64,000 bases of DNA, taken from positions 289,022,526-289,086,525 of the forward strand of contig OX336388.2 in assembly GCA_946902985.2 (NCBI GenBank), in the 5' to 3' direction. Each line of letters opens with the position of its first letter. Within the stretch, counting starts at the first letter, position 1. The stretch comes from Meconema thalassinum (taxonomy: Eukaryota > Arthropoda > Insecta > Orthoptera > Tettigoniidae). Of the stretch, positions 31,888-41,344 are shown one piece after another. The position numbers and the translations under genes were made by a program. Below the pieces are notes generated by a model that had not been told where the DNA came from, ran no database searches, and was given only the letters and a program-made list of their open reading frames with translations.

Positions 31888-32214
31888 ACACTACACTTGT
31901 GTGAAGCTAAAATTGTAAGTTAGTTTGATAACGATATATTATTTCCAACGTTCTCCACCAGGTGCTGACTGCAATGGCATTTAGTAGCCACGTCCGCAGC
32001 TAGGTGTCGTGGAGGTAGAATTTGGTAGCAAAAGTAGGAACTACTTGAAAAGAATTAATCGTCTGCAGTCCTTCTACCTGAATCACAGATATCACACACT
32101 AATACAGCAATCACAATTAACACTGGTTATCAGACAAATTCTACACACACCCAAAGTACACGGGGCTACATGGCCGCGTTGTCACAGCCCCTAAACTGAG
32201 GAACCAACCAACCA
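31888..32214 (+). mobile_element. SINE-A copy 4, 3' part (split)
   Basis: It continues 17,351-17,544: 'CACTTGTGTGAAGCTAAA', then the 'GCAGTCCTT' block, then the GAGGAACCAACCAACC tail. Confidence 0.85.
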
Positions 32215-32267
32215 TATTCTAGATACGTCAGGTATACGTCAGGAAGTACTGATCGTTGTCTGTTTAA

Positions 32268-32378
32268 CAGAAATAGTTTCGGAGATATGGAATACCGGTG
32301 AAATACTTCGGACAGCCGCCATGTTGGATTGGTGAGCCATAATAAAATTTCAGGGCACGGTCAGGCTTGGCCGAATTA
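32268..32378 (+). mobile_element. Foldback fragment FB-5
   Basis: About 110 bp of the FB left arm ('AATAGTTTCGGAGATATGG', 'CAGCCGCCATGTTGGATTGG') end at 'GGCTTGGCCGAATTAG', exactly where FB-4 ends at its SINE-A. Confidence 0.85.
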
Positions 32379-32477
32379 GTGGCGTAGTTGGTAGCATGAT
32401 GAACTGCTGTGCCCAAGATAGCGGGTTCAAACCCGGCCGAAGTCATCGGATTTTTTGAGAGCGTCAAAAATCCCTCA
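32379..32477 (+). mobile_element. SINE-A copy 5 (truncated)
   Basis: The head with B-box GGTTCAAACCC is present. The copy stops about 100 bp in, after 'CAAAAATCCCTCA'. Confidence 0.8.
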
Positions 32478-32497
32478 TTAGACTTAAACCCTATAGT

Positions 32498-33090
32498 TAG
32501 AGCCCTGGGCGGATAAGCAAAACGTTATTTGCATCCGCCCTGAATCCACACGACTGTTATCCGCATCCGCCCCGCAACCGGATGACTGTTATCCGCATCC
32601 GCCCCGCATCAGCACGACTGTTATCCGCATCCACCTCGCAACCGCACGACATTTTTCCGTATCCGCACGTTTTTAAACCAAATCCACTAACATTACAATA
32701 TTTATAATTTTTGAGAAAAAGCATCAAGTATTCCCCTTGGATTTGTGTAAATTGCAAGGCAATGTTGACTGTTTTGTCCCTCCGAGTAACGCCAACGCCA
32801 TGTGACACCGAGGGTGACTAATTATATCAGGTATAAAGGATTTTTTTGGCAAAAGTCAACCATAATTGAGAGTATTTCCATGACTGGCTGCTCTCACTTC
32901 TCTATAATTCTCATACAATCCAAACGAAAGCACATACGGAAATAACAAGAAATGTAAAAGACGCAGATCTTGGCAAAAAAACAAATATAAAAAACAGTTC
33001 AACATTTTATTTTAAAAATATCCGCAAATTTACTCTAAACATTATCCGCTAACCACACAGCCACGCAAACTTTATCCTCCCAGGGCTTTA
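32498..33090. mobile_element. hAT-type MITE with 8-bp target duplication
   Basis: The terminal inverted repeats are TAGAGCCCTGGGCGGATAA at the left and, complemented, TAAAGCCCTGGGAGGATAA at the right. The flanks CCTATAGT (32490-32497) and CCTATAGA (33091-33098) form a 7/8-matching 8-bp duplication, the size used by hAT elements. The left side holds about four diverged tandem copies of a 30-35-bp unit (core 'TTATCCGCATCCGCCCCGCA'). The 593-bp interior has no transposase. Confidence 0.85.
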
Positions 33091-33199
33091 CCTATAGAAA
33101 ACAAAAACATTCATCAAGATAGTCAAATATTATAGATAAAAGACTTCTTTCGAATTGTGGGAGAGTAAAACGCTGAGTTAATATCAGCTTAGAACATGT

Positions 33200-33415
33200 T
33201 CTTTCTTTAATTAAGACATCGCCATCATCTTTTCTTCGCTCCAGCAAGCCCGGTGTGCTTATATAAGAGCCGTCATCTCCATCCTTAACTGTTGATCCTG
33301 GATTTGATGCCAGTTCTTTTCTCTACCTTCATGGTCCTTGATAATTTGCATCTTCCACACATCGCGAGGTCTTCCGCTTGGTCTCCTCCCAGGGACACTC
33401 TGGCCAAAGTACACA
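33200..33415 (-). pseudogene. LINE pol C-terminal scrap
   Basis: The minus strand translates to 'RRPSGRPRDVW' and 'HQIQDQQLRM', with stops after. This resembles the Arg/Pro-rich 'GRPRxRW' end of RTE-type pol. It is short and broken. Confidence 0.5.
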
Positions 33416-33429
33416 CATTTACGCACAAT

Positions 33430-33960
33430 GCATTTTTAGCCTACTTTCGATTTTTGCAAAACTTGAAAGTAGACTTACGGTATGAGATGTACACAAGGCC
33501 AAAAATTGGGTGTCTGTGTGTGTACTCTGCATGTCTGTCCCCCCTATCAATTCAAACACGGTGAAACAGAATTAATCGGAATTTGGTACGGAGTTAGCAT
33601 TAGCATAGGGCACTTCAGTGTCATGTTCTATATCACCGCCATCTTGATGAAAACGCAATGGCGGCCACCCAAATGATCAAAGCTTAAATCAAATTACGAC
33701 TAACCTAATCATTTGATCTCTACCAAATTTTGCAAGAGCATACCTTCATGTAGGAAGCGTCTTCTGACCAATCTACAAGGACATCAGCCCAATAGTTTGC
33801 AGATGGCGGCTGTGTATGTGTGCAAATAGAATCCCCCTATCTATTCAAACACAACGAAACCAAATCGAACCACCTTTGGTACAGAGTTAGCATTAGCAAG
33901 GGACAACTCAGTGTCATGTTGTATATCGCCACCCCATTTACTTGGGTGAGTGTTGGATTT
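33430..33960. mobile_element. Foldback-like fragment FB-6
   Basis: A palindromic core ('TTTTTAGCCTACTTTCGAT' and 'AAACTTGAAAGTAGACTTA') is followed by 'CCCCCTATCAATTCAAACAC'. A second, diverged unit starts near 33,833 ('CCCCCTATCTATTCAAACAC', then 'GAGTTAGCATTAGCA' in both). It is related to FB-1 and FB-7 but is a distinct subfamily. Confidence 0.65.
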
Positions 33961-34875
33961 TATCTGACAACTTGTGTTATTGTGATTGTTGTATTCGTGT
34001 GTATATATAATTCAGGTGAGGATTCTATCAATCAACGTATAATATCCGTATAGCTAGTTGTAATTCAGCAAGCTACTACAACCAACATTCAATTATACTC
34101 CTTGAAAAGGACAAAGAGTTATAACTATACCCATATATTTAGAATAAAGTAGGCTATATGTTCTTAGTGAACACCTAGTTCAAAAATATTTTCATTCACA
34201 TTGTACCGATACCCTCTTCTTGTTTCTTTTACTCTCTTAACGGATTATTTAAAAAAGAAATCCAAACACTAGCACGATTTCTTGTATTGAGGAGATGTTT
34301 TCATTGTTACTTTCGCTGATGAAGACATCACTGATTATGCTGAAACATGCACATTTATCACTAACATGCTTTAATTCTGTTTAGTGCTTTAATCAACTTT
34401 ACATTCAATACTTTTCAGAACTTTAAACCTGCGTAAGTGTGGCGAAATATCGAACATGATTCGTGTGGCCGGTCTCTAAGACCGGGTATTTTATTTTGTT
34501 TATTTATTGAATTGTGAATTGTAAGAATATCAGATGTCACAAAATGTATGTATTCAATCTCACAGAAAGAAAACAGACTTGCCAGTAAAATCGGACCCAT
34601 AGAGATAACATAAACAAAGGAAAAAATCAGAAAAGGGAATCCCAAGTAAAATGAAATAATTTAAATAGCAAGATCGACAAAATAATAATTTGATACAAAT
34701 ATATCATACTTTAAGTTGTGTCAGTTCTGGAAATGTGGCATATAACAAATCTTGTATAAGCCCGTGGCTTATGAAGTAAGGTCTCCCGTAAACATGGCAC
34801 ATTTATTTTGAAAATTCGCTCACAGTCTTTGCATAACACTTCTATGTGCTCTAGGCACTTGAATTTCTTGCACTT
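33961..34875. other. No recognisable feature
   Basis: About 900 bp of AT-rich DNA between FB-6 and the end of the piggyBac relic. No domain or repeat was recognised; it may include the piggyBac element's own 3' flank. Confidence 0.4.
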
Positions 34876-36857
34876 TCAATAATAGTATTTTATTTTCCTG
34901 TTCTGCTTCCAAGAACACGTTTGACGTCGTCCAAAGAGACGTACAGGCCGATCATCTTGTACCCTTCGAAGCTTGCAGACGACTGCAATCCTCTCACGCA
35001 GATCGTTTGGGATGTTAGTCATCGCCACACGAGAGCGAAGGTGGCTTTGTAAAAGGCCCTTTCCAACCCTGTGTGAAATTTTCGCCGTACTATATTCTGG
35101 GTTGGTGCATTCTGGCTTATAATAACTTGACTGTTTATGCCAGTAATGTTAATCAGAGAATAAAATACCACAATAGGCCAAAGTGCCGGCCCTGTGGTGT
35201 TGGGGTAGCGCACCTGCCTCTCACCCAGAGGCCCCGGGTTCGATCCCCAGCTCCGTCAGGGATTTTAAAACTGACGTGAGGGATGGAACGGGGTGCACTC
35301 AGCCTCATGAGGACAATTGAGTAGCTGTCTGACAGTGAGACAGCGTCCCGATCACGAAAACCAAGATTAACGGCCGAGGGGACCCGACGCTCTGATCACG
35401 CGTCACCCCTATATCTGCAGGCCGAATGGCTGGGCAGCGGTCGCTTGGTCGGCCTTAGCCCGTCATGGGCTGTATAGTGCCAGGGGTTGACTTTTTTCTT
35501 GTTGTTGTTGACCATAAGCCAAAGTCTTGGATTTCTCGCCACATCATAATTTACAGAGAGCTGGTCTACGACATCGACACTGCCTTTAGTTTTATTGTTG
35601 TCCAAAATCATATCTGATTTCCCTGTTTCTTCATCAACGAAGTCATCATGGTGCATTGATGAAATTAGTAACACATTCTTTCGTTTGTTAGGAATATATG
35701 ACAGAACGGTACAATCTTCACGACATCCAAAGATGTTGGATGGGGTGGGCCTGGACTGTCCTTGAGTGAATTGAGGTGGAAATTCGCACTTGTATTTCCA
35801 AATGGTGCCTATCAGCATGAGTTTGTACTGACTGGTCAAGATTTCACAGTGCTCAACGCTGGTGAACCAGTTGTCCACTGTAACGTTCCTTCTCGTCCCG
35901 GAAATAGGCTGTATTAGTCTCCACTACATTCTTCGGGCTGTTACTTACAGCATACTGTGATACTTCTGTCTGTTTTCCAACGTAGACTTCCATTTTTGAA
36001 GTATAAAATAGCTTTGCATCACACAAGGCATGTACCTTGATACTGTATTTGTTAGGTTTCGAAGGTATGTACTGCCGGAATGCAGCCTTTCCCCTAAAAC
36101 CTAATAGCATTCCATCAATTGTAACAAACTGACTCAAGCTGAAATATTGTACACACATGTGAACACATTCGAACAGATCACGAATTGGAGCCAATCTATC
36201 TGCCTCGTCTCAATATCGTCAAAACGTATATGGCTGAGTAGGAAAGAGAAACGTTGCTGAGACATAACTAGCCGAAAGATGTCTGGTGAGTTTCCATCTG
36301 TGGAGAGTAGTTCTTCTAAATTCAACCTATTGGACTTCTTTACTCCACTCAAAATTAGAAGGCCCAAGAGAGCTTCTATTGCATTACAGTCGACCTCACG
36401 AACGTGATATTCTTGATTATGTTTTCCTTTTGCGTGAGTGGTAATATGTTGGTTTGTAAATTTTACAATAATTTCAATTATTTCTCGATCAAAGAAATGT
36501 CTCCAATCCTCGAGAGGAACAGTCACTCCTCTTAACTGATCCTCTGACACCTGAAAGGTGCGTTACAATATTCTCTTGACGTGTTTTTATAAGTTTGGGA
36601 TGGGGATGAATTTTCCACTTCGTCCCATCCCTACCACAATAAAAGTAAGAGTCTTTACCTCCGTGATAATAGTGCCGTCGCAAGGATTCTGCATTCTCAT
36701 CAGGATCCAATTCTTGTTCACTATCTGAATTCTCTTCTCGAACTTCCAGCACGACCCCTTCGTAATTTTCTGAAGCATCATCTGGTTCCTGTTCAGAATC
36801 AGTGGAAACAGTTTCAAGTAACCTTTGCAATCGATTTTGTTCACTTTCATAGTCCAT
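34876..36857 (-). pseudogene. piggyBac transposase pseudogene
   Basis: Minus-strand frames in order give an acidic N-terminus (from Met at 36,857, 'MDYESEQNRLQRLLETVS'), the DDE_Tnp_1_7 core ('LLGLLILSGVKKSNRLNLEE', 'SHIRFDDIETRQ', 'TIDGMLLGFRGKAAFRQYIP', 'VTVDNWFTS', 'KGSVDVVDQLS') and the C-terminal 'FYSLINITGINSQV'. The three catalytic Asp positions (TID, VDNW, KGSVD) can be seen. The residue after the first Asp is Gly where Glu is usual. The frame shifts near 36,500-36,545, 36,140-36,190, 35,855-35,875 and again near 35,030, and SINE-F interrupts it. The cysteine-rich tail is mostly degraded. Terminal TTAA repeats were not located. The catalytic DNA cut-and-paste function is lost. Confidence 0.9.
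35184..35513 (+). mobile_element. SINE-F inserted in the piggyBac relic, 11-bp target duplication
   Basis: The head 'GGTGTTGGGGTAGCGCACC', a strong B-box GGTTCGATCCC and a (GTT)n tail are present. The flanks are ATAGGCCAAAG (35173-35183) and ATAAGCCAAAG (35514-35524). The insertion separates two parts of the transposase that read on across it. Confidence 0.9.
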
Positions 36858-37622
36858 TTTACCTAAAATATAGTAAAATATAGGCTTGAACAAATTCTTC
36901 AAGGTGAAAGTAAAAAGCATCACAAAACATAAGTCATAATAAAAATACACTAATTACCTCATAGGAACACTGAACGTAACGCAAAAAGTGTTGCTGGTCT
37001 CAGGAACCGTGTCGTAGTCAGTTGTCACAATGGTCAATTTCCCACGACTGGCAATATGAGTAGCACGTGCGGGGTTGCTACAGGGGAAGGTACAACAAAG
37101 TACAGCTTGTTAGCTTCAACAGTCGGAAATTTAAATAGTGTTTTAATCCCTTGGTTGGGGGGTAGTTGGGATAAAACACGGTTGTGTCACTGTGCTAATT
37201 TAGAAGACTGTTCCTGGGTGAGAGTAGCTTCCCGTAGCTGGGAGAGCTTACTAGTGTAGTGTGTTGGTGTTAAGTGTTTAATCTCTTGGGGGTGTCCCTG
37301 CAAGATGCAAGTATCTGCTAGGGGATGGATCTCTAAATGCAGGCTACTATACTGGCCTGCCAGCTGAGCGGAATGAGTAATTCAATAGACGTGCTAAGTC
37401 ATCGGCTCGACGCTATGCAGTCGAGTCGCGTGCTGTGAGTACAATGGAGTCTGACAAAGCAATTACTGGCTACTACGGTCACGGGCAATTGTGACGAAGG
37501 TCGGGTGGGGTATGAGGATGTGAAGTGGAGTGTAATTAGTAATGCAAGTGTAGCTTACTGACCATGTATTTATTGGTCAGTAGATGTAGATTGGTACGTC
37601 CCTCTTGGGGAATTTAGACAAG
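36858..37622. other. Unassigned DNA between piggyBac and a candidate exon
   Basis: About 760 bp with relatively few obvious repeats and somewhat higher GC. It may include piggyBac 5' sequence and upstream sequence of the candidate gene at 37,768. Confidence 0.4.
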
Positions 37623-37630
37623 TATAAAAT
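37623..37630 (+). promoter_or_regulatory. TATA-box candidate
   Basis: TATAAAAT lies about 140 bp upstream of the ATG at 37,768, which fits a short 5' UTR. No strong initiator was seen 30 bp downstream. Confidence 0.3.
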
Positions 37631-37767
37631 ACAATTTGTGTGTACATGTTTGGGGTAGGTGTTCACAAGAATTAAAGGAGTCTGAGCACGAGCTGAATCT
37701 CACCTGGTGATAAAACTGGAACAGACGTCGGACAGGGCCGCTGGCGAAGCACGGAGTAGAACAGATA

Positions 37768-37849
37768 ATGGTTCCAAGTTGGACTCCATTCTTATACCTT
37801 CTGGCGCTGCTTGGTCAGCATTGCATAAATGTAGCTGCCCCAGATAGTT
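37768..37849 (+). CDS. Candidate first exon of a secreted or membrane protein
   Basis: An ATG opens a 27-residue peptide with signal-peptide character: a short polar start (MVPSWTP), a hydrophobic core (FLYLLALLG), then 'NVAAPDS' with small residues at a plausible cleavage point. It runs into a strong splice donor (AGTT|GTAAGTG) at 37,850. A TATA-like box lies upstream. After the donor the frame turns into Cys/Lys-rich translation consistent with intron. The downstream exon was not found within the window, and the family is unrecognised. A chance occurrence cannot be excluded. Confidence 0.35.
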
Positions 37850-38111
37850 GTAAGTGTAAGTGTTTGTGTATGTTTTGCAAGCAGTTGGCTAACCTCCTAG
37901 GTTTAGGCGGCCACCGCTCGCTGTGTATAGATATTGTCCTGGTCTTATGGTGTTGCCAGTTGGGGTGGTTTTGGTAAAAGATGGGGGGTGGCTCTCAGGG
38001 GATACTGCCCCCCCCCCCGGGCTGTACAATAGCATTGTTATGAGGCCCGGAACAAGAGACCGTGCCACACTTACGCAGGGTTAATATCAATCAAATTTTC
38101 CTTATAATACA
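37850..38111. other. Possible intron, C homopolymer
   Basis: A run of about 12 C lies near 38,008-38,019. Otherwise unassigned. Confidence 0.35.
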
Positions 38112-38360
38112 TTCTGGTTGGTTGGTTCCTCAGTTTAGGGGCTGTGACAACGCGGTCATGTAGCCACGTGTACTTTGGGTGTGTGTAGAATCTTCTGATA
38201 ACCGGTGTTAATTGTGATGACTGTATTAATGTGTTATCTGTTTTTAATAAAGTAAGGTCTACAGACATTCAATTTTCAAGTAGTTCCTACTTTTTCTACC
38301 AAACGCCACCGTCAACGACAACTAGTTCTGAAATTGGTTACTAGAAACCACCGTAGAAAA
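38112..38360 (-). mobile_element. SINE-A copy 6 (5'-truncated)
   Basis: A minus-strand copy starting with GGTTGGTTGGTTCC (tail) and lacking the tRNA-like head. Confidence 0.8.
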
Positions 38361-38479
38361 CATCCTATTACATTTGCCGGTTCATCACTTAATCGTATTT
38401 GTTATTAATTTTTGACGGTGTAATGACTAAAACGTTCAAGGTTATTGCAAATCTCTTGGATGAAATGAACTCTTCCACC

Positions 38480-38645
38480 ATTGATATTCTGATGACAGGA
38501 GGGGGTGGCGTCAGGAAGGGCATCCGGCCTTAAATCCCCGGCCAAAACCAAAAAGAGCCTGGTTGGTTCCGGCGACCCCAATTAATTGGACGAGCAGATG
38601 ACCACGTATTTCCGCCCCTTAAAACAACAATAACTAACAAACCGA
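38480..38645 (+). mobile_element. SINE-E with RTE-like 3' end
   Basis: 'GGCGTCAGGAAGGGCATCCG' followed by 'CCAAAACCAAAAAGAGCC' and 'GCGACCCCAATTAATTGG' resembles the 3' end of RTE-type LINEs and their SINEs. It ends 'CCGCCCCTTAAAACAACAA', the same tail as the micro-insertions at 7,531 and 28,413, identifying their source family. Confidence 0.7.
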
Positions 38646-38779
38646 AGAAAGTTAGTTACTTAGAATGGGGAGCCCTACTTTGTCTGCTAATAAACATTTT
38701 CAAGATTTTCTTCCTTACGCACGCTATTTCGTCAGAGTCAGCAGGATGGTGGTAACTGCATCATGCTCTCTGTGAGATA

Positions 38780-39859
38780 ATAATAATATCGTATGACCTC
38801 GGATGCTGGGTGCAAGCTTTCTTATTTGCGCCCAGAGGCCATCTCGCATGTCGAATTTATCGCTCCTTGAACCGCTATGAAAGTCAAGGTGGTTAGATAT
38901 CTAAGCTCCTTGACACTATAGCGCTTTCTAGTAGAGAATGGAGGAACTTTGTGTTGGCAGAAATTCCAGAGATTAAGTTTGCCATTATATATACCGTACA
39001 CATCGTATGGCTTTACAAGTACACAGAAGTATCATTCAAATGGAAATGTCCAAACTTGACAACCAGTCCAGAGCACTCTGAGTCATTTGGTGTAGAGTCC
39101 TCAAATCACCGTCAAATGCTCGAAGGGGGCACTCCTTAACAATATGGTCCATCGTCTGGTCTTCCGCTCCGCAGTCGCAATCAGCAGATGAACAGAAACC
39201 CCACTTCTTCAAGGTGTGACCACACCTCCCTTGACCCGTCCTAATGTGGTTCAGCTTCGACCAGGTTTGTCGTGGTAGATGGGATCCATCAACCTTCCTT
39301 GTCAGATCTTGAACCAGGTAAGCAATGCTGGGTAGATTCTCTTGCCAGCGCTGTCGCCATTTGGAGGTCACGTTGAAAGAACTTTTCAAATCAACCCAGG
39401 GTGGCTTGCGTGATTTCAGACGAGTTGTTGGTGGATCTCGTAGGGCATTTTACAAGGGAGAGTTCTTCTGAGATGTGATCTTCTTGAGCAACTTTACCTT
39501 AGATGTTGTCCTCCTTAGATCTTGCGAAGCAATATTAGTTAGGACAGGTAACCACTGAATGGGAGTAGATCTGACAGTCCCAGTGATAACTCTTCTTTGT
39601 GTGGACGCTGTCCACCCACACAGGAGCACAGTATTCACCAGCAGAATACTCAAGCGCGAGTGCAGCAGAGCGCAAAGTGTTGCCATTATGAACACGCCCT
39701 ATTGAATTCAAATGAGTTCTTTAACATACCAACAAAGTATGACATGCGTATCGTGATTTGTTTTGCCTTTCAAAAATCAGTTACCATGGCCAGGACTGAA
39801 CTTCCAAGCTTGGGGTTGGTAGTCAGACACGATAACCACTCACCCACCGTGGCAAGCTT
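38780..39859 (-). mobile_element. SINE-C copy 4, split by a LINE
   Basis: The 38,780-38,988 and 39,690-39,859 parts together make one minus-strand SINE-C; the intervening 691 bp is a LINE fragment. Confidence 0.85.
38989..39679 (-). mobile_element. 5'-truncated Jockey-like LINE with 10-bp target duplication
   Basis: The duplication TTGCCATTAT lies at 38979-38988 and 39680-39689. Minus-strand frames contain 'LPVLTNIASQDLRR', 'WSKLNHIRTGQGRCGHTL', and 'CDCGAEDQTMDHIVKECPL', an intact-looking zinc-type motif with C-x-C, H and C. Two frames are needed, so it has at least one frameshift. Only the region after RT is present. Confidence 0.85.
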
Positions 39860-40863
39860 CTGTGAGATGAAGGGCTTACTTGAAGCATAATGTTTACCTT
39901 TACATTGTCCTTGTATTCTTCCTTTCAAGGTAAGTGTGTTCCTTTATTATGTCGGTAAATTTGGTATAATTTCCACACTGGCTGTTTACAACGTTTCAAA
40001 CTACGACTGTAGTTCCTGGTCTTAATTAGATAATAGTACATTGTGCAACAAGCCTATAATGGCAATACTTAAGACACGAGTATGTTTATAAAACGAGCGT
40101 AACGAGTGTCTTAATTACCGTTATAGGCGATTTGCATACGACGATAATTATAATCGCATTATATATTCTAACATAAATATGTGTCGAGATTCTGTCAGCT
40201 GACTTAAGTGAAGAGCGCATGCAGTGGATTCCCACTAAGTATCAAAGTCCTTCCAAAGGTTTGTCCTTATTTTCTTGGGAATTGTGTGGGCTCAGCATTT
40301 GTTCTCTAGCAAATAACAAATTCCAAAGCTTTGTGAGATTGTTCATCCTTTAGTTGCACCAACAGATAGCGCACAGGTACTATATTGGATCATTTTGTTA
40401 TTTTTGTCAAATAACACAAAATAGGCTGTTACAAACGCTTTAAAATGAATGTATCGTATTATCAACTAGATATTCTTTAAATTCGATGCGTATAGAATGT
40501 CAACGGAAGGCAAGTCCCAAATAGAACAGTCATGACATCTGGCGGAAAAGTTTCGCATAGAAATCCCTTTACTGAAGAAAGCTGGGTTATTGATTGATTT
40601 CCGTGGATATAATGTCATATACTTGCTTTCTCCATGGCATTCTGGTGTGTTTATATCATGAACAGCATTCACTAAATTTGTCGGCGAAATCGTACTCAAT
40701 GCCCTGTGTAGAAATTGGAGTTGCGGATATTAAGGTACAGTGCTATATTTTTGTCATAATCCCCAGTTTGTTTATGCATTGATCGCATATCCTTTACGTT
40801 GTCAACTTACAAATCATGTAATTCATGTCCGACATGTTGGATTTTGTTTGCATGTGCCAAGCT
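39860..40863. other. Mostly unassigned
   Basis: No gene was recognised. An imperfect hairpin at 40,052-40,128 is listed separately. Confidence 0.4.
40052..40128. repeat. Imperfect inverted repeat (hairpin)
   Basis: GCCTATAATGGCAATACTTA on the left pairs with the right arm TTAATTACCGTTATAGGC with a few mismatches, and 'AAGACACGAG' pairs with 'GAGTGTCTT'. The size suggests a MITE remnant. Confidence 0.55.
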
Positions 40864-41260
40864 ATCATCATCATCATCATCATCATCATTTACTGCATTA
40901 AACGGGCCTTTGAGGCCTACAGCAGAAGGACAATATTGCAAAAACCAAAAATGTTATAAAAGGAAAACTATTACAAAACACAAACAAACAAAATCCATAA
41001 ACAGGAAAGTCAGTCAATCACAAGAGCAAGTATTTGTTGCAGATGGCACTCCATCTTTTCCGGTCTCTATCATCATCCTCCACGACTGTCGGTTCCACTC
41101 CTTGAAGGATCGTCGTCACTCGATCCTTCCATCGTGTTCTTGGGCGTTTTCCCGTGGGTTTTGATTGGAGGACTCTCTTAGGAAGGGATCCATCCGCTCG
41201 TAAGACGTGTCCAAACCATTGTAGTCGCCTCTGTGCCAATTGGTCACACAACTGTTCCTT
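40864..41260 (-). pseudogene. LINE pol C-terminus with 3' UTR and (GAT)n tail
   Basis: The minus strand encodes 'RRLQWFGHVLRADGSLPKRV' and 'TGKRPRTRWKDRV', the conserved C-terminal block of RTE/CR1-type LINEs, then a stop, about 130 bp of 3' UTR and a (GAT)n tract at 40,864-40,890. The tail matches the (GAT)n end of the LINE at 61,500. Confidence 0.8.
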
Positions 41261-41344
41261 GAGCTCTGATAGATGGGAGAAACTCTATCATAATGAAGAC
41301 TAGTACTTTAATGACCCTCATTACTGTACAGGTTTCTGATTTAT

